Numbered from the stretch's first letter, positions 22,488 to 34,685 are shown. The stretch: 64,000 nucleotides of DNA from Athripsodes cinereus (GCA_947579605.1 OX388311.1:32676951-32740950); one strand, 5' to 3'. Notes: generated by a model from the sequence alone, not told the origin. A program made the numbers and translations.

Positions 22488-22590
22488 GTTCGGGCTTCGA
22501 TCCCAGGTGCCGGCAAACTCCCCTTTCACGATACAAGCTTTAAGCTTGCTGTGAAAGGTGTATAAGGTTGTATTTGAGTTGTAAGTTTTA
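22488..22590 (+). repeat. SINE-A, 5'-truncated copy
   Basis: It starts at the B box (cttcgatcccaggtgccggc) and is very close to the reference up to gtataaggttgtatttgag, then diverges. Confidence 0.78.
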
Positions 22591-22718
22591 TAAACCGCCT
22601 AAATCATATTTGTGTGAGGTCAATATTATTTTTCTTGAATTTTACAATCAATTTTTCAAACAGAAAAACAATAAAATAGTCAGTAAGTCAAACTCGTAAA
22701 TTGAGATGAAAATAATGG

Positions 22719-22720
<2 letters not shown>

Positions 22721-22772
<52 letters not shown>
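22721..22772. repeat. (AT)n microsatellite
   Basis: About 50 bp of uninterrupted AT repeats; the small ORF across it is an artefact. Confidence 0.95.
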
Positions 22773-22773
<1 letters not shown>

Positions 22774-22980
22774 TACAGCAAATTATAAAAACTATTTTAT
22801 AAATAAGAATTCAGATTTATTACATGGACACATCTCGCCAAAAACAATGAATACCTACGACTATTACAGAAAAAAAAACAACAAAATAAATTAATAAACT
22901 ATTGTCGGCATGTCATAAATCAAAATAGAGAATTTCATTGGAGATCCTAATCAAGATTATTTTTATTGGTTAATAAATAA

Positions 22981-23495
22981 ATATTACTCTCCATTCCTTC
23001 TTATGTACTTTCTACGTATATGCCACAGTTCATGTCCTTCACTTGATCCATATAAAGTGTCTTTTGTCGGCTAGATTTTTTAAGCACTTCCCTACTTTCG
23101 CTCTGTTCCGACAAATGGATCTTCAGCATGCGTCTGTACCACCACATCTCGAAGGCCACCGCTTTCACTCTTGCTGATGGTCAATGTCTCACTACCATAT
23201 AGCCGAAAGCTCCATACAAAGGCTTTAAAAAGGTTCCAATTAACGTTTAAATCAATGTTTAGGGATTTCAATATTTTAGATTTTTTGTTAAATGCAATTC
23301 TTGCCTGGTTTATCCTGCTCACGATTTCAGATTTGGAGCATCCATCCCGATTTATTCTGCTGCCCAAGTACACGAATTCTCTTACCTGCTTAATACTCAC
23401 TCTATTTATGCCAATTTTCGCCATCGACTCATCTCTATCAACAACCATTTATTTTGTTTTGTCTTTATTTATTTTCATGTTGCATTTTAACAGTA
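22981..23495 (-). pseudogene. LINE-A (RTE-like) RT C-terminal remnant
   Basis: 118 open codons read KQVREFVYLGSRINRDG ... EIVSRINQARIAFNKKSKIL ... FRLYGSETLTI, the conserved post-RT region of RTE-type proteins. A stop precedes the local Met (INKDKTK-stop-MVV) and the 3' end continues, shifted, into the same gaactgtggc tail as the other LINE-A copies. Confidence 0.82.
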
Positions 23496-23990
23496 GGTAA
23501 TAATTATATAATTGTATTTTTAATAAATAAATAAAATACGCAAGGACAGAAGTGTATATAAATAAACAGGTGAATATCCTACTCTTTATCCAGCAAGGTA
23601 ACGTCAATTTACACAGTGCAATGGTCAGTGATATTTTTACTTATTTATTTATTTATCAACAGTTCTTTCACTTAAACAGGTTTTCAAGGATCATTGGTTA
23701 ATAAACTGTGTTTATTTTTTATTAAAAAATCTTAATTATATGGTGTTGCATACTTGTTTGATTTCCTACATCGATGGCAACACTACGTAATATGTTGAAA
23801 GAAACACTAAAATGTTTTGACATCGCAATATGATTATATGTAAAATAATTTTACATATTCTATTTGCATATGTATTTGTTTGTGTGTTGCCATGTTCAAT
23901 AAAATATAGGTACGCATATTGTATCTACTCTATTTACCTTAAAATAAGATAAATATATTTCTATTAGGGATATTAATATATTTATAACAT

Positions 23991-24160
23991 TACGGAATAT
24001 TTCGTAAGTGGGGTAACCAGTAGATAAATTGCATATAATAAACATGCAGGTTACGGAGAGACTTCGTACCAATAAAAATTAAGGCATTCAGGGTGGGTGA
24101 CATACCTAATAACTGCTGATTTTTAGATGTTGAATTAAAAAAAACTGGGAAAAACAAATG
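23991..24160 (-). repeat. Rep-1 copy
   Basis: gtaagtggggtaaccagtag, ttcgtaccaataaaaattaa and ggcattcagggtgggtgaca. Confidence 0.68.
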
Positions 24161-24459
24161 GGGACCTATTTATTATTTATATACACATAGATTGTTTTGA
24201 GATAAAGATAATATACCTAATACTTAATTGTTGCATCACAATTTTATTTTATCTAGCTCATGGCGTTTGACTTTAACGTGTTAACAAACACAAAAATAAA
24301 TTAACGAAACAGTAACAAAATAGTCAATATGCGGTTCAAATGAAAAAATACGGGAGTGGATTAAAAACGAGACATAACTGTTAAGTTATAGGTCAATTTG
24401 GTAAATCTAAAAAGTCAAATAATTATGTATTTGGTAAATCTAATTATGTATTTGGTAAT

Positions 24460-24722
24460 ACAAGAGAGACGATGGTCCTGGCTGGGACATGTTTTGAGAA
24501 TGCCCAATGATAGTTGGCCAAAAAGAGCACTGTTCTTCCGTCCGCAGGGGTTCCGTAGGCCCGGGCGTCCCTCTTTCACAATACACCGTTCCTATGACAA
24601 CGATATCAGAGTGCAAGGAATGTCGTGGGAAGAGGTGACGCAATTGGCACAGAGACGCTCTGAATGGAGGAGGCTGGTTTCTGCCCTGTGCTCCCGAGAG
24701 GAGCGTTGAGGGCGATGATGAT
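24460..24722 (+). pseudogene. LINE-B ORF C-terminus, best copy
   Basis: An open frame reads RRWSWLGHVLRMPNDSWPKR, FRRPGRPSFTIHRSY, SWEEVTQLAQRRSEWRR and LVSALCSREER-stop, a typical C-terminus of insect endonuclease-reverse transcriptases. Ends with a gatgatgatga tail. Confidence 0.85.
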
Positions 24723-24724
24723 GA

Positions 24725-26112
24725 AATCTAAATGGCAAATATGGACGCCTTTATAAAAACGTAATTTTGTTATTGAAATAAATAGCAATAAAATTAACAT
24801 GTTTTGGCTATAGAATGTTTGCCAAAACAACATGATGGTGTCCATTTTAAGTATATATTAATAAATACATAATATAACCATGTATAAATTTTGTGACATT
24901 GTTTTTCTTGACATTACAATAATCTAGTTTTTTTTCGTCTTCCACACATTTAGTATTATTGACCAAAATTACAATTTATTGACATGTTTATCATTTTAGT
25001 TGTTTTTTCTACTTTTTTTTCTTTTTTGAGGAATATTGTAGACATATATTAAATTATGTAATATTACGATAATTTTAACATGTAAAGGCTTATGGATTTA
25101 AGAAGATTTTTAATATGTATATTTGTTTTAGTATCTATAGGTATGTATGTATATATCTTTAAAAGTTTTTTTTATTTATTTATTATTTTATTTTAGTTTT
25201 TGTTTAAAAGGTACTCGCCCATTGCACAAATTTATTTGTCTAGTTTAAAGTTTTCAATGTTTATTTACTAATGTTTTATTTTGTGCAATAAAGATGATTA
25301 TATTGTCGTGTTTGTCGAAAAAAACATTTTATTTTATTACATGCTGGCTACCCCACATCTGAAAGATGGCATGTTGGTAAAGATATTTAGATTAATTCTA
25401 ACATATTCACGAATATTGTAGATATTGTATGTTAAAAATTGCTTCGTCGTAAAATTATTGTATTAGTACCCACTAACTGCTAAACTAATAATTTATAAAC
25501 ATACATAATTATAGAGTTTAAGATAAATTTGTGATAAAATTTATAGACTGAACCGTTCAATAACTTTTACATACAATATGCCTAACTTTTAAAATATCTA
25601 ATAGCGTAAATTAAAGTGTTTAAACTTTCTAAAGCTTTATTTTCTATGACTTGTGTCTATACGAGTACCATACTCTGTAAAACTAATGGTTAATTGAGAC
25701 TACCAGTGCAAAAGTTGTATAAACCCCAGAATATCTTAGGAGGAATTAAAATTTTGTTTGACTTTTGTAATTTTTTTGTGAACATAATTTAAACTAATTT
25801 ATTTATTATCTAAAGGTGGCTTGCTCCACTTTTGCATTGAAAGTTCATAATGTAAGGAATGTATTTTACACCAACTAAATTTAACAGAACCGTAACCAAC
25901 AAAAATTGTGGGTTACACTACTTTTGCTCTGATAGCCACAATTAAGGGAAAAAACTCCACTCAATATTATGATTTTTTTATTTTTTTAGATATATTGATT
26001 TATTGTTATTTGTTCAAAATTATCATTAATTTAATGATTTGTGGAAACTTTATTGGTTAACTTGATGTTATATTATTATGGAATTATGAATCTTTATTCA
26101 CTTATTACTGTG
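24725..26112. other. AT-rich DNA, nothing else recognised
   Basis: Only the short Rep-1 fragment at 25338 stands out. Confidence 0.55.
25338..25378 (+). repeat. Rep-1 fragment
   Basis: ttacatgctggctaccccac followed by atctgaaagatggcatg. Confidence 0.45.
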
Positions 26113-26290
26113 ATTATGTAATTTGAAACAAGTGTTTCTTTCTACTAAAGATTATTGATTCTGAGAGAGACGTCTTTCCACTTATCAGATTGATTATGAC
26201 CTGATAAGTGGAAAGACGTCTCTCTCAGAATCACTAATCTATAGTAGAAAGACACTGTTTCAAATTACATAATAATTATGGAATTCTACT
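26113..26290. mobile_element. Foldback MITE, GAGAGACGTCTTTC family
   Basis: Two arms of about 75 bp (26113-26188 and 26201-26276) face each other across 12 bp. The inner 32 bp (gattctgagagagacgtctt, tccacttatcag) are identical; the outer part differs at several bases. Related copies: 2056, 46322, 53856, 58908, 62431, 45437. Confidence 0.85.
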
Positions 26291-26799
26291 ACATGTGCAT
26301 CGACACAATTAATATATTATTACTGTGACTCTTCGTGTTCTCCTAAGTAATGTTTTTTACGAAGTAATCTCTCAATTTTATAGAATATTGAAAATTGACA
26401 TAATTCAGAAGTCATTTTTTTGTACTTAAATTGATTTGATATCAACTATTATCACTGATATCATAATTTTATTATGTAATATTCAATACCAATAATGTTT
26501 ATATATAAATCAATGTGTATAAATCTCACTATGTAATCTCATATGCGACAAATACACCCAGTCCTTTTGTTACGGTGGATATATTGAACTTTGTACGACT
26601 CAATTTACGACAAATTACATTAAACATTATTATGTATTCATTTCTCCAAACGTTGTAAACCCTTTGAATGGAGTTCGAAGGTTTTAAAAAGTTGTTTAGG
26701 TCACCATTGTTGGTTGAAAACATTAATAAAAACAATTTATCATGTTTTTTGGAAAGAAATTTTGTGGGTTGCATTAATTTTTTTCGATTCTTGAACCTT

Positions 26800-26965
26800 A
26801 TATCATGCCAATGAGAGTGACGGAATTGGTGAAGGTTTTCCATGGACACCTAGTGTTCACTTACGCCAGCCTACAGCCAAACCGTAAGCGTTATTGGCAG
26901 GCCTGTTTCACTTATTTTGCATAATGTCACATTTTGTAAGCATGATTTTCCAATCGAGGGGTTTA
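26800..26965. repeat. Decayed relative of the 46022 MITE
   Basis: gagagtgacggaattggtga, tccatggacacctagtgttc and ccaatcgaggggtttatttg match the centre and right arm of 46022-46272. Confidence 0.6.
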
Positions 26966-27227
26966 TTTGGTTTTCTACGCTTAGATTTATTAAAATCTCT
27001 CTCTACAGGAAACTCATGGTATGTCAGCTACTCGAAAGACCACCATATGTAGATATAGAAGTATTTGGGAATTTTTAGAAAGCACCTCTGTAAATACAGG
27101 GTCTAGAAAAATAACTAAAAAGTAAACCTTAATGGTCATTTCTTATTTCGGAATATAATAAAGTCAATACAGTATCTAATACATAAATGCTTACTTTTAA
27201 ATCTTTATTTAAAATAATAGATACATA

Positions 27228-27345
27228 TTTTATTCCGGGTTGGCTGGAAAAATCGCATATATGCGATAAACCCTCCTTTTGGTACTCTCTGTACAAGTAC
27301 TATATATTTGGATACCAAAAAAGTTTTATTTATTTATCTTTTCAA
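27228..27345 (-). repeat. AT-rich dispersed element (relative of 38352)
   Basis: On the minus strand it reads aaaacttttttggtatccaa, gagagtaccaaaaggagggt and tccagccaacccgg. The adjoining TTTATTTA run looks like a LINE tail in reverse. Confidence 0.6.
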
Positions 27346-28257
27346 ATTTATTTATTTATTATTTATTAATTATCTTAAAAAAATAACACATTTTGTGTAA
27401 TATTATAAAATTGAATTGACGTAAAACGAGTGCATCGTTTTCAGAGTACTGACGGTATGTTGCAATTGGTTGCAGTTTATAGCCTCCGGCAGTTGTTTGT
27501 GACCTCGAATATCAGCTGTATCTTGTTCTGGTAACCCTATTTCTCTAGTATAACACAATACATTATGTCTTCTACTGCTGCTGCAATACATCTAAATACA
27601 CGTCATGTATTTCATTTCACTTTCAACATAACTACCTACTATATTATGTCAAATACTAATGCAATATCCAAATCAAACCACACATGATTTTGCACATTTT
27701 ATTAGTGACGTTTTATCTACTTATATGAATTTATGAGTTAATCTAGTGTATATACTATTTTATCATATATAGATACATTTGAACCACATCATCGAACAAA
27801 GGGGAATGTTAAGTCGAATAGCTATTAGATAATATAGTACGTCAAAGTTTTGCTTTAAGAATTTAAAAGTTTCTTCGCTATACGATAACAATCTATTAAT
27901 CCCTTTATTCCACTGGAACATTTATACAGGTAGTCGCAAGATAGCTCTTCTCAAAGTGTGGGTTCCGAAAATGAGCTGCTCCTACCTACCTTTTAGCCAA
28001 TTATATAACAAAATCTCATTAATTTTAAACCAAAATGCAATAAATGTTGAGAATCAATGCAACCATAGATTTTAAGAGTTATTGACGTGATAGATGTTTG
28101 ATAATTAGAATTTTAAATATTTATTAATAAAGATAAAAAGGTTGATTGATGAATATCTTTATAAGTTTTGAAAATAAAATTTTGGATGTTAGTTGGTGTG
28201 AGCACGTGTGCCAGCGAACTCAGCAAAATATCTGTTAAATAATAATTAGATATGTAA

Positions 28258-28440
28258 TACAGGGGAGACGGTCGTCATGGTTGGACCATAATTTGAAAAT
28301 GTTGTCCAATAAGAGCACTGTTCTTTCAGTTTCACCCACAAAGGTTCCGACAGCTCAGACCTTTCTCTTTCACAATACACCGTTCTTATGACAACGACAT
28401 CAGAGCTCTAGGAATATTGTGGGAAGAGGTGAATTCTCTG
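28258..28440 (+). repeat. LINE-B remnant
   Basis: acggtcgtcatggttggacc, aataagagcactgttctttc, cacaatacaccgttcttatg and tgggaagaggtga match 24460-24650. Confidence 0.72.
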
Positions 28441-28854
28441 TAGTCTTAAAAGTGCAATATTAGATTATAAGTTTATACCATACTTTATTATGATATAAAA
28501 TATTACAGTTTACAGCTGATTTAATCAATATGTCAAAATATTTTTGTGATTGTATTATAATCTTATTTTCATTTAATTAATGTTTCCTATTTTATTTTTT
28601 TATTATACTTAAAATATACGTAAATAAATATACATGTAACAGTTTCAAAGTAATAAATTTCTGATATAATTTCTTTTTGTTAGTGTTACTTTCCATTTCC
28701 TTCTTATATTTTTAGAACTTTAAGCTTCTATTCACATCACTATCTAGTTAGTTTGTACAAAGATTCTCCTCCCTGAAAATAAAGAATTACAAATTACTTC
28801 TGTAATGAAAAAGTAAGACCGATCGGACATCCCCATTTGATAACGAAATGATCC

Positions 28855-28990
28855 CTTTAGCCAGTCTAGATCCAATTTGAAAGCATCGGGACGCTTTTCT
28901 CATTTCTTCCGATCAGATTTTGAGCAATTTTATTGCATTGTGTAAACACACATGCCCGATCGAGAAGTAGCTATTACTGGTTATGGTATT
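28855..28990. repeat. Decayed relative of the 46022 MITE, right half
   Basis: tctcatttcttccgatcaga, attgcattgtgtaaacacac and tactggttatggt match the right half of the family. Confidence 0.6.
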
Positions 28991-29117
28991 TGCATATTGT
29001 GCCTAAATCATGAAAATATAATTAAAAAAAATAGAAAATGTTCACCTTTTGTAGTCCCCGGTAAAAAGTAGGCCTCTCGCTCTTTTCTGCAAGGTTAGGG
29101 TGTCTTGTAAAAGGCAT

Positions 29118-29352
29118 TTATTTATTTATTTATTTATTTATTTCAATTTTACAGGATACATACAGTTGATACAAAAAATACAATGGTCTATAACATATTT
29201 AGCAATAAGCAAACCAGTGAAGATCCCTATATTACCCTTATGTGCTCCACAAAACATACACAACTAAACACAACAGATAAAATCAACAAACAACAATCAC
29301 AATAGAATAGAGTAAATTATGTTAACAAAATTAATAGAATAATGCTCACAAA
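29118..29352 (-). repeat. LINE 3' tail in reverse (TTTA run at left)
   Basis: A (TTTA)n run followed by caattttacaggatacatac, ctataacatatttagcaata and acaaacaacaatcacaatag. The same block is at 45703-45870. Confidence 0.65.
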
Positions 29353-29357
29353 GCATA

Positions 29358-29432
29358 AAACATAAAAATATCATATAAAATCTCTCAAAAAAAATTAAAA
29401 ACATAAAAATATCATATAAAATCTCTCAAAAT
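29358..29432. repeat. Two-copy tandem repeat
   Basis: acataaaaatatcatataaa followed by atctctcaaaa occurs twice in a row. Confidence 0.7.
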
Positions 29433-29968
29433 TTAACATCATTTAAAATTCAATAGTTAAATTTGTCATAAGCAAATAGGAATAATACTATCCAACACAT
29501 GCAAGAAATTAGTTGCCACCTATTAAACAAAACATGCAATACCATATAGAACAAATACTAAACATAAAAAGAATTGATTTAAATAATACACGACATTAAG
29601 GGCAATCGAAAAACATGTCCGTAATATCTCACTATAAGACAATGCCCGTCTATTTTAACATAAAACATAATATATATTCTCAATGTTTTATGTTAAAATT
29701 GGCACAGACAGAACAATTTGTCCGAACTTGAACAGTTAGTCCGCCGTTTATGTAAGTTAGTAAAGTAGTAAATGTTAATAAAATAAATTCTGATTCTGAA
29801 CTTAAGAAATTATTCAAGACAAACAATAACTTACAAAGAGCACCTTTATATATTTTTGAAATACGCAGATGCTTGAGGGTGACAGCTGTCTGCCATCATA
29901 AATTTGATGGATAAATGAATAATTTATGTGTTAAATACTTAAATAGTTTAGTAGCTTTAAATCTACTA

Positions 29969-30405
29969 CAGGGGTGAGCAAACAGTCGATCGCGAGCGGT
30001 TAAGGATTGATACATACTTCTAAAAAGAAAATGTTTCTCACTTTTGAAAAGTCGACTAACAATAATACCAGATTCGAGATTCTGAAAAATACTTTTTAAG
30101 AAAACCGAGGCAAGATATAAACATTTCTATACAATTTTCAAAATTTAAAGACGGAGAGTGCAAGGGAAATTATAAAATTCTGGTATCAGGCTAAAAAAAA
30201 TTCCTCGATTTGAAAAATCGTAAAAAAACTTAAACAAAACCTAGGAACTCACAAATATTTCAAATCTCTATACTTTTCATGAAAATGTGGCAACGGGGGG
30301 CAGAAATTTAATTACCTAGTGTATCTGAGGGAAATCATAACATTTTTGGAATCTGTGATCTTTTATTAGCTTGGGAGTCGATCGTTTAGGTATCGTTTTA
30401 TTTTA
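29969..30405. mobile_element. Possible hAT-like element with CAGGGGTGAGCAAAC end
   Basis: The left end CAGGGGTGAGCAAACAGTCG followed by atcgcgagcgg has the look of a hAT terminus, and 'gggagtcgatcgttta' appears near 30365-30385 in inverse sense. No matching 8-bp duplication could be found, so the right limit is uncertain. Confidence 0.4.
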
Positions 30406-30488
30406 TTGCTGTAAATCGCTGATGGTATATATTTAAATTTCTTTTCTATCAAAGTCGTGCTGAATAAAATATTATGAATACAAGAACC

Positions 30489-31377
30489 TAGTGTTGTGGA
30501 ATTCTCAAGAAATAATTTTTCGAGAAATTTTCCGAGAAATTTCTCGACGTAGAGAATATTCGTTTTTTTTTTTTATTATTTAACAGTATAACAATAATAA
30601 ATAGATACCTACTTTATTCAATCAATCAATAACAATGTACAAATGTTGAGACAATTTATCACCATTATGGCTACAATTAAATATGGTGTATTTTGAGGCA
30701 AATATATTTTTCATTGATCATTTTTAGTGTTCAAAAAAAATGTAATCAATATCAATAAAAAATGGTAATGTGTAAAAAGAATATACTTAGATGAATAGTT
30801 TTTAAAAGGAACAAATGTAACACAGGTAAATTGATTTTTTTGATGTATTTCAATTTTACGTAAGGTTCATTGTTCACTTATTAGTAACTAGTTTTTTTAA
30901 CCCGGCATCGCTTGGGTTTAAATAAACAGATAACAACAAATACATGAGTTTTTGAAAAAAAATGGAGTAAGCGCTTACGTAAATAAAAGTAATATAAACC
31001 TCTTCCCAATGAAAAAACTCAAAGTTTGACACCTCACATACCCATATTTAGTTAACAAAAAATTTTAGGCACCTACATGGAAAAAGTTGCTAATTGATGA
31101 AAAATCTTGATGTTTGACACCCCACATGCCCATATTTAAGTTAAAAAGTTGCAGGTACCTACATGATAAAAAGTGTTAATAACCTCTGATTTGGGCCTTA
31201 ATCAGCCCCACAAATTATTGGATCAATCAGGTTGGCTGCGAAGTGTACTGGGCGAAAGGTCATACCACTAAGAAAAATTATGGAGAGAAAATTTTCTTCC
31301 ATCAAAGGAAAAATTCTCGGAGAAATTTCTCGTTCTCGAGAAATTTCTCTGGAGAATTTTCTCTTCTCACATCACTA
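30489..31377. mobile_element. hAT-type element, 889 bp, perfect 8-bp target duplication
   Basis: Flanked by CAAGAACC at 30481-30488 and 31378-31385. Ends are TAGTGTTGTGGAATTCTC and TTCTCACATCACTA, with dense subterminal CGAGAAATTTCTCG palindromes on both sides. The interior contains a roughly 95 bp tandem duplication (31020-31165, 'tttgacaccycacatrccca') and no transposase reading frame. Confidence 0.9.
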
Positions 31378-31385
31378 CAAGAACC

Positions 31386-31972
31386 ATATCGAGTGAGTAC
31401 ATGACACAATAATATGTTTAGTATATTAAAAGAAGTACATAGAATCTAAGTATAGGTACTTATTTAAGCAAGAAATGATGAAATGTTACATAAGAGTGTT
31501 AAACTATACCTACAACACGAGACACTAACACTAACTATACAATTAAATATTGCAATATTGTGTATACACTCAGACTACAAATTACTTGGTTTTCTATCTA
31601 CTAGTTGATGACGGTGCAGTGGCTTAGGAATGTGTAAAAATGAACGAAGACAGAGTGACTAGAAACATTATTAATTAATAACAAATAAAAATATACAACT
31701 TCCAAAAATTTCAAGTCACGTGATAAGCATGGCACAGAGGAATTGGGAATGTTACCTAGGTTTAAAGAGTACTCTTAACCAAGCCTTAAGTCGATTCATA
31801 AGCGTCGAAACTCTGTGTTGTGTACTCCTTAAGGAAGTTCACATATGTATGTGTATCATATACAACATACCTACCTAGTTAATACCTACTCAAATAGGTT
31901 TACTATGGATGAGTGTGATCAATTGGAATGATTGATCTGGAGTAGTACAAAATATGTTTAAATAAAAAGTTC
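31386..31972. other. Unassigned intron DNA
   Basis: No ORF or repeat recognised between the hAT element and the SINE. Confidence 0.55.
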
Positions 31973-32147
31973 GTCGGTAGCCTGGAGGAAAGAGTCTCGG
32001 CCTTGTAAACAGGGGGTCCATGGTTCGATTCCATTCTTGGCGGAAAATTCCTTTTTCACAACACAAGCTTTTAGCTTGCTGTAAAATGTGTATTAGGTTG
32101 TATTTGGATTCATAACAAAACCCAAATATTATACGTATTTAAAAAAA
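31973..32147 (+). repeat. SINE-A, near full-length copy
   Basis: Begins cgtcggtagcctggaggaaa, keeps ggttcgattcc and the tail tcataacaaaacccaaatat, and ends in A7. It directly precedes the 32173 palindromic MITE. Confidence 0.8.
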
Positions 32148-32172
32148 TGTGACTGGAAGTTTTCAAATTTTG

Positions 32173-32274
32173 TTTATTATAGTGACCTAGGTCTCGACAT
32201 GCGATATCATTTTCAAACTAAACTTTTTTAATGAAAACGACATCGCATGTCGAAACCTAGGTCACTATAATAAA
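32173..32274. mobile_element. Palindromic MITE, ~43 bp arms
   Basis: The arms tttattatagtgacctaggt and acctaggtcactataataaa continue inward through 'tcgacatgcgat' to a 20 bp A/T loop. A half copy occurs at 1255-1300. The whole element would fold as one hairpin. Confidence 0.8.
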
Positions 32275-33234
32275 GTAAACAGTAAAGTTTTAATCAATAT
32301 GATTATTGTGTTGATATGAAGTTTTACGAAATAAAAACCGATAAAATACTTGACTAAGAAAATATTTTTACAGAGAGGAATGATTACTGCTATTATTTAT
32401 TTTCCCTTCTGACCCTTTTCGCTTACAGTATCTAATAACAAAAAGTTAGAAAGTGATTCAAGTTAGCCACGGATTTTGTTGCGCACGGCTTACAATAAAA
32501 TAAAAACTATATTTTTGAGAGATGAAACTAAATGCCGCAAGAAGATATTTCTGTACAAACAAACTGAAGTCTGTATCTAATAAAATACTCAGAAGATGAA
32601 TAAATATAATATGCCTACATAAAAATGTAAAAATAAATTAGACGATGGATAAATTAAGAGAAGCAACGTAGAATGAGTTCTGCGTAATCAGGGACAGACT
32701 GTTATATAATAGGCATTAAAACTTTTAGCAACCTATGTTTTCAAGAAATTATTCTGCTTACTGCTCTTTTTCATTCTATAACTAATAATATATGATGTTA
32801 TAAAGTGTACTTATTTAAATCAAATTAAACTAAATTTACACTCATAGGTAGGTACTTGATGTTAAGAAATTATCTTAATGGCCACCAGAAAGAAAGAAGT
32901 AGCAACCAGTGCAGTAACCTAATTATATACAGAGATTGTGCATGGTTTGTAGATTAGTCTTCTAATACTTGCTCGTATGTCTTGTAGTTGCGGGAAAAGT
33001 TTATATGCAATATTCTACTTTGCATATTAAACAATATACCTACCTACCTGATTAAAGAATTTTATGTTTTCCAAAGCTTGTTGTCTCAGAAGTACTTTCT
33101 TGTGACATAGATTCCGTGTAATGTTGTTGAAAACTCTCAGATTTTCTACGAATGATCAATTTCATATGAATTTTTCAACTATTAAAATAGCTTACTTCCT
33201 ATTTGTAATCATTTTCGTCCATTAGGTACTTTAT
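32275..33234. other. Unassigned intron DNA
   Basis: AT-rich; no motif seen. Confidence 0.55.
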
Positions 33235-33560
33235 ATTTATTTATTTAGATAATTATAAAAATTACATTTTTTGTATAATTTTTGTGAACATCTTCTATTT
33301 TCTAATTTTAATACTATTTTTGACTATAATTTTTACTTATATCTTATTTTTGTATATAATAGAGAACATAGAAAAAACCTCCATTAGAACTTCTCTCTCA
33401 CATGCAATATACACTATCTCCGAAATGAGAAAATATTCCTAGCCTGCCTAATGGACGCAGGAAGATCGTTATATAGTTTTATTCCTTGGCAAAACAAACT
33501 ATTTGAGGTTCCCGCTAATCTTACTAATCTTAATATGTGTAGGCCTCCCTTGAGGCTTTT
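33235..33560 (-). pseudogene. LINE ORF C-terminus just upstream of exon B
   Basis: The minus strand reads SLFCQGIKLYNDLPASIRQA, RNIFSFRR and a stop, then an AT-rich 3' UTR ending in aaataaataaata. CR1/Jockey-type end. It ends about 200 bp before exon B, antisense to the gene. Confidence 0.72.
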
Positions 33561-33764
33561 CTGTCATGAGTTTTTGGCAACTAATCACCATCACCAGCCA
33601 TTAGTTTTATGTCGTTAGACCATAATAGGAAAATTAATCCGTCTCCAATCCATTGCCTTTCGTCCATATTTGATCATTTATTTCAAATTAGATAAACAGT
33701 TGTATGTATATATGAAAATTCACGAAATAAACTAAATATTGAACAAATTCTTTTGATTTTTCAG

Positions 33765-33935
33765 ACGAGTCCATCGTGGTGCCGTATTGAAGATCGAAGG
33801 CTCCCCTGACAACAGTTGCGCAGCTTGTGGAGGCAACAGTAATGCAGAGTGTTCCTCATGTGCATTACCCGTCTGTAATTCATGTGTGGATGATGACCAG
33901 AGTGCTGTGAGGTGTCGGCCTTGCACTAATGATAG
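33765..33935 (+). CDS. Exon B: CxxC-rich (putative zinc-binding) segment of the same gene
   Basis: The acceptor is a strong tract ending tttttcag at 33764 and the donor is ag|gtaag at 33936. The exon is 171 nt, phase 2 at both ends. Read in phase with exon A it gives R-RVHRGAVLKIEGSPDN followed by four CxxC pairs (CAAC, CSSC, CNSC, CRPC) with spacers of 7, 4 and 9 residues. Eight cysteines in CxxC pairs resemble cross-brace zinc modules such as RING, B-box or FYVE types, but I cannot assign a family. The basic residues right after the helix put this side in the cytosol by the positive-inside rule, which favours metal binding over disulfides. GC content is clearly above the flanking DNA. The small ORF on the opposite strand here is its shadow. 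Confidence 0.82.
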
Positions 33936-34105
33936 GTAAGATTAAGAAACGAGTCAAGATTTTTAACAGAAAAATAATTGTAAAATACATAATTTGGCTA
34001 CAAAACCTTAACATTAGATCTCCTGATTGAGACTGAGATTACTCACTATCTGAGTTATTAAAGTATCAATAAAAATACTTGAGTCTCAACATAACAATTG
34101 AGATG

Positions 34106-34215
34106 GTCGGCAGCTTGGTTGTAGACTCTCAAACTTTCAAACGAGAGACCCGGGTTCAAATTCATCCGCTGTTGACCTACATACTTTACCTTCACCACAC
34201 ATGTCCTGTGAGGGC
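34106..34215 (+). repeat. SINE-A-related fragment in the B-C intron
   Basis: The segment ggcagcttggttgtagactc and the box-B-like gggttcaaattc resemble the diverged SINE-A copy at 45044-45197. It fills part of the short 379 bp intron between exons B and C. Confidence 0.5.
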
Positions 34216-34314
34216 GTATCCATATTCATCTTTGTAAAATGTCCAAGTCATCGCAACTTATTTATATGCATTCTGAAAGTATCATGGTAAAAATATTATT
34301 TTCCGTCTTTCCAG

Positions 34315-34421
34315 ATTGGTGTTTACATCTTCGCTGACGAGAAGTAACTCTTTCCTTCATCTCTTGAAGGAGACGTTCACATTTCGTTCACCAACTAATG
34401 AGAATTTAAATCAGTTTAAAG
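34315..34421 (+). CDS. Exon C of the membrane/CxxC protein gene
   Basis: The acceptor is ttttccgtctttccag ending at 34314 and the donor is G|gtgag at 34422. The 107 nt exon takes over phase 2 from exon B and hands on phase 1. It encodes about 36 residues: a Ser/Thr/Arg stretch (TSSLTRSNSF), a short amphipathic piece (LHLLKETFTF) and a polar Asn-rich end. The intron before it is 379 bp and holds a degraded SINE; the intron after it is only 96 bp. No catalytic motif is visible. The evidence is the exact phase match on both sides and the absence of stops. Confidence 0.75.
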
Positions 34422-34517
34422 GTGAGATGTCTTTTCCTATACCATTACCTATAATCGAACGAATCAAATTTTGAGAACAAAAGACAGTTTGAGTTAACAT
34501 TTTTTCTCTTTCCTTAG

Positions 34518-34685
34518 TGGCTCGCACTCCAGTTTCCGTGGAGGTGCCCGCTGCCACAGCCACTGGCGCTGGTGGTCTGGAGGAAGGTCGCCAGATCAGG
34601 GACTTCCTGCAGCACCTCGCAGAGAAGCTGACAGGAGGCTCCTTAGATGATGTCAGCGTCACCAGAATGTATCAGAACCCAGAAT
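34518..34685 (+). CDS. Exon D of the membrane/CxxC protein gene
   Basis: The acceptor is ttttctctttccttag ending at 34517 and the donor is T|gtaag at 34686. The 168 nt exon starts and ends in phase 1. It has the strongest coding look in the window: high GC, with third-position G/C common. The product begins VARTPVSVEVPAATATGAGG, a low-complexity Ala/Thr/Gly/Pro linker, followed by a charged probable helix (EEGRQIRDFLQHLAEKL), then a Ser/Asp stretch and RMYQNPE. It was chosen because both splice phases agree with exons C and E. The function is unknown. Confidence 0.82.

Noticed and set aside
26529..26849. Minus-strand 106-codon ORF
   Set aside because: Its start lies in a decayed MITE and the rest has no motif; likely chance.
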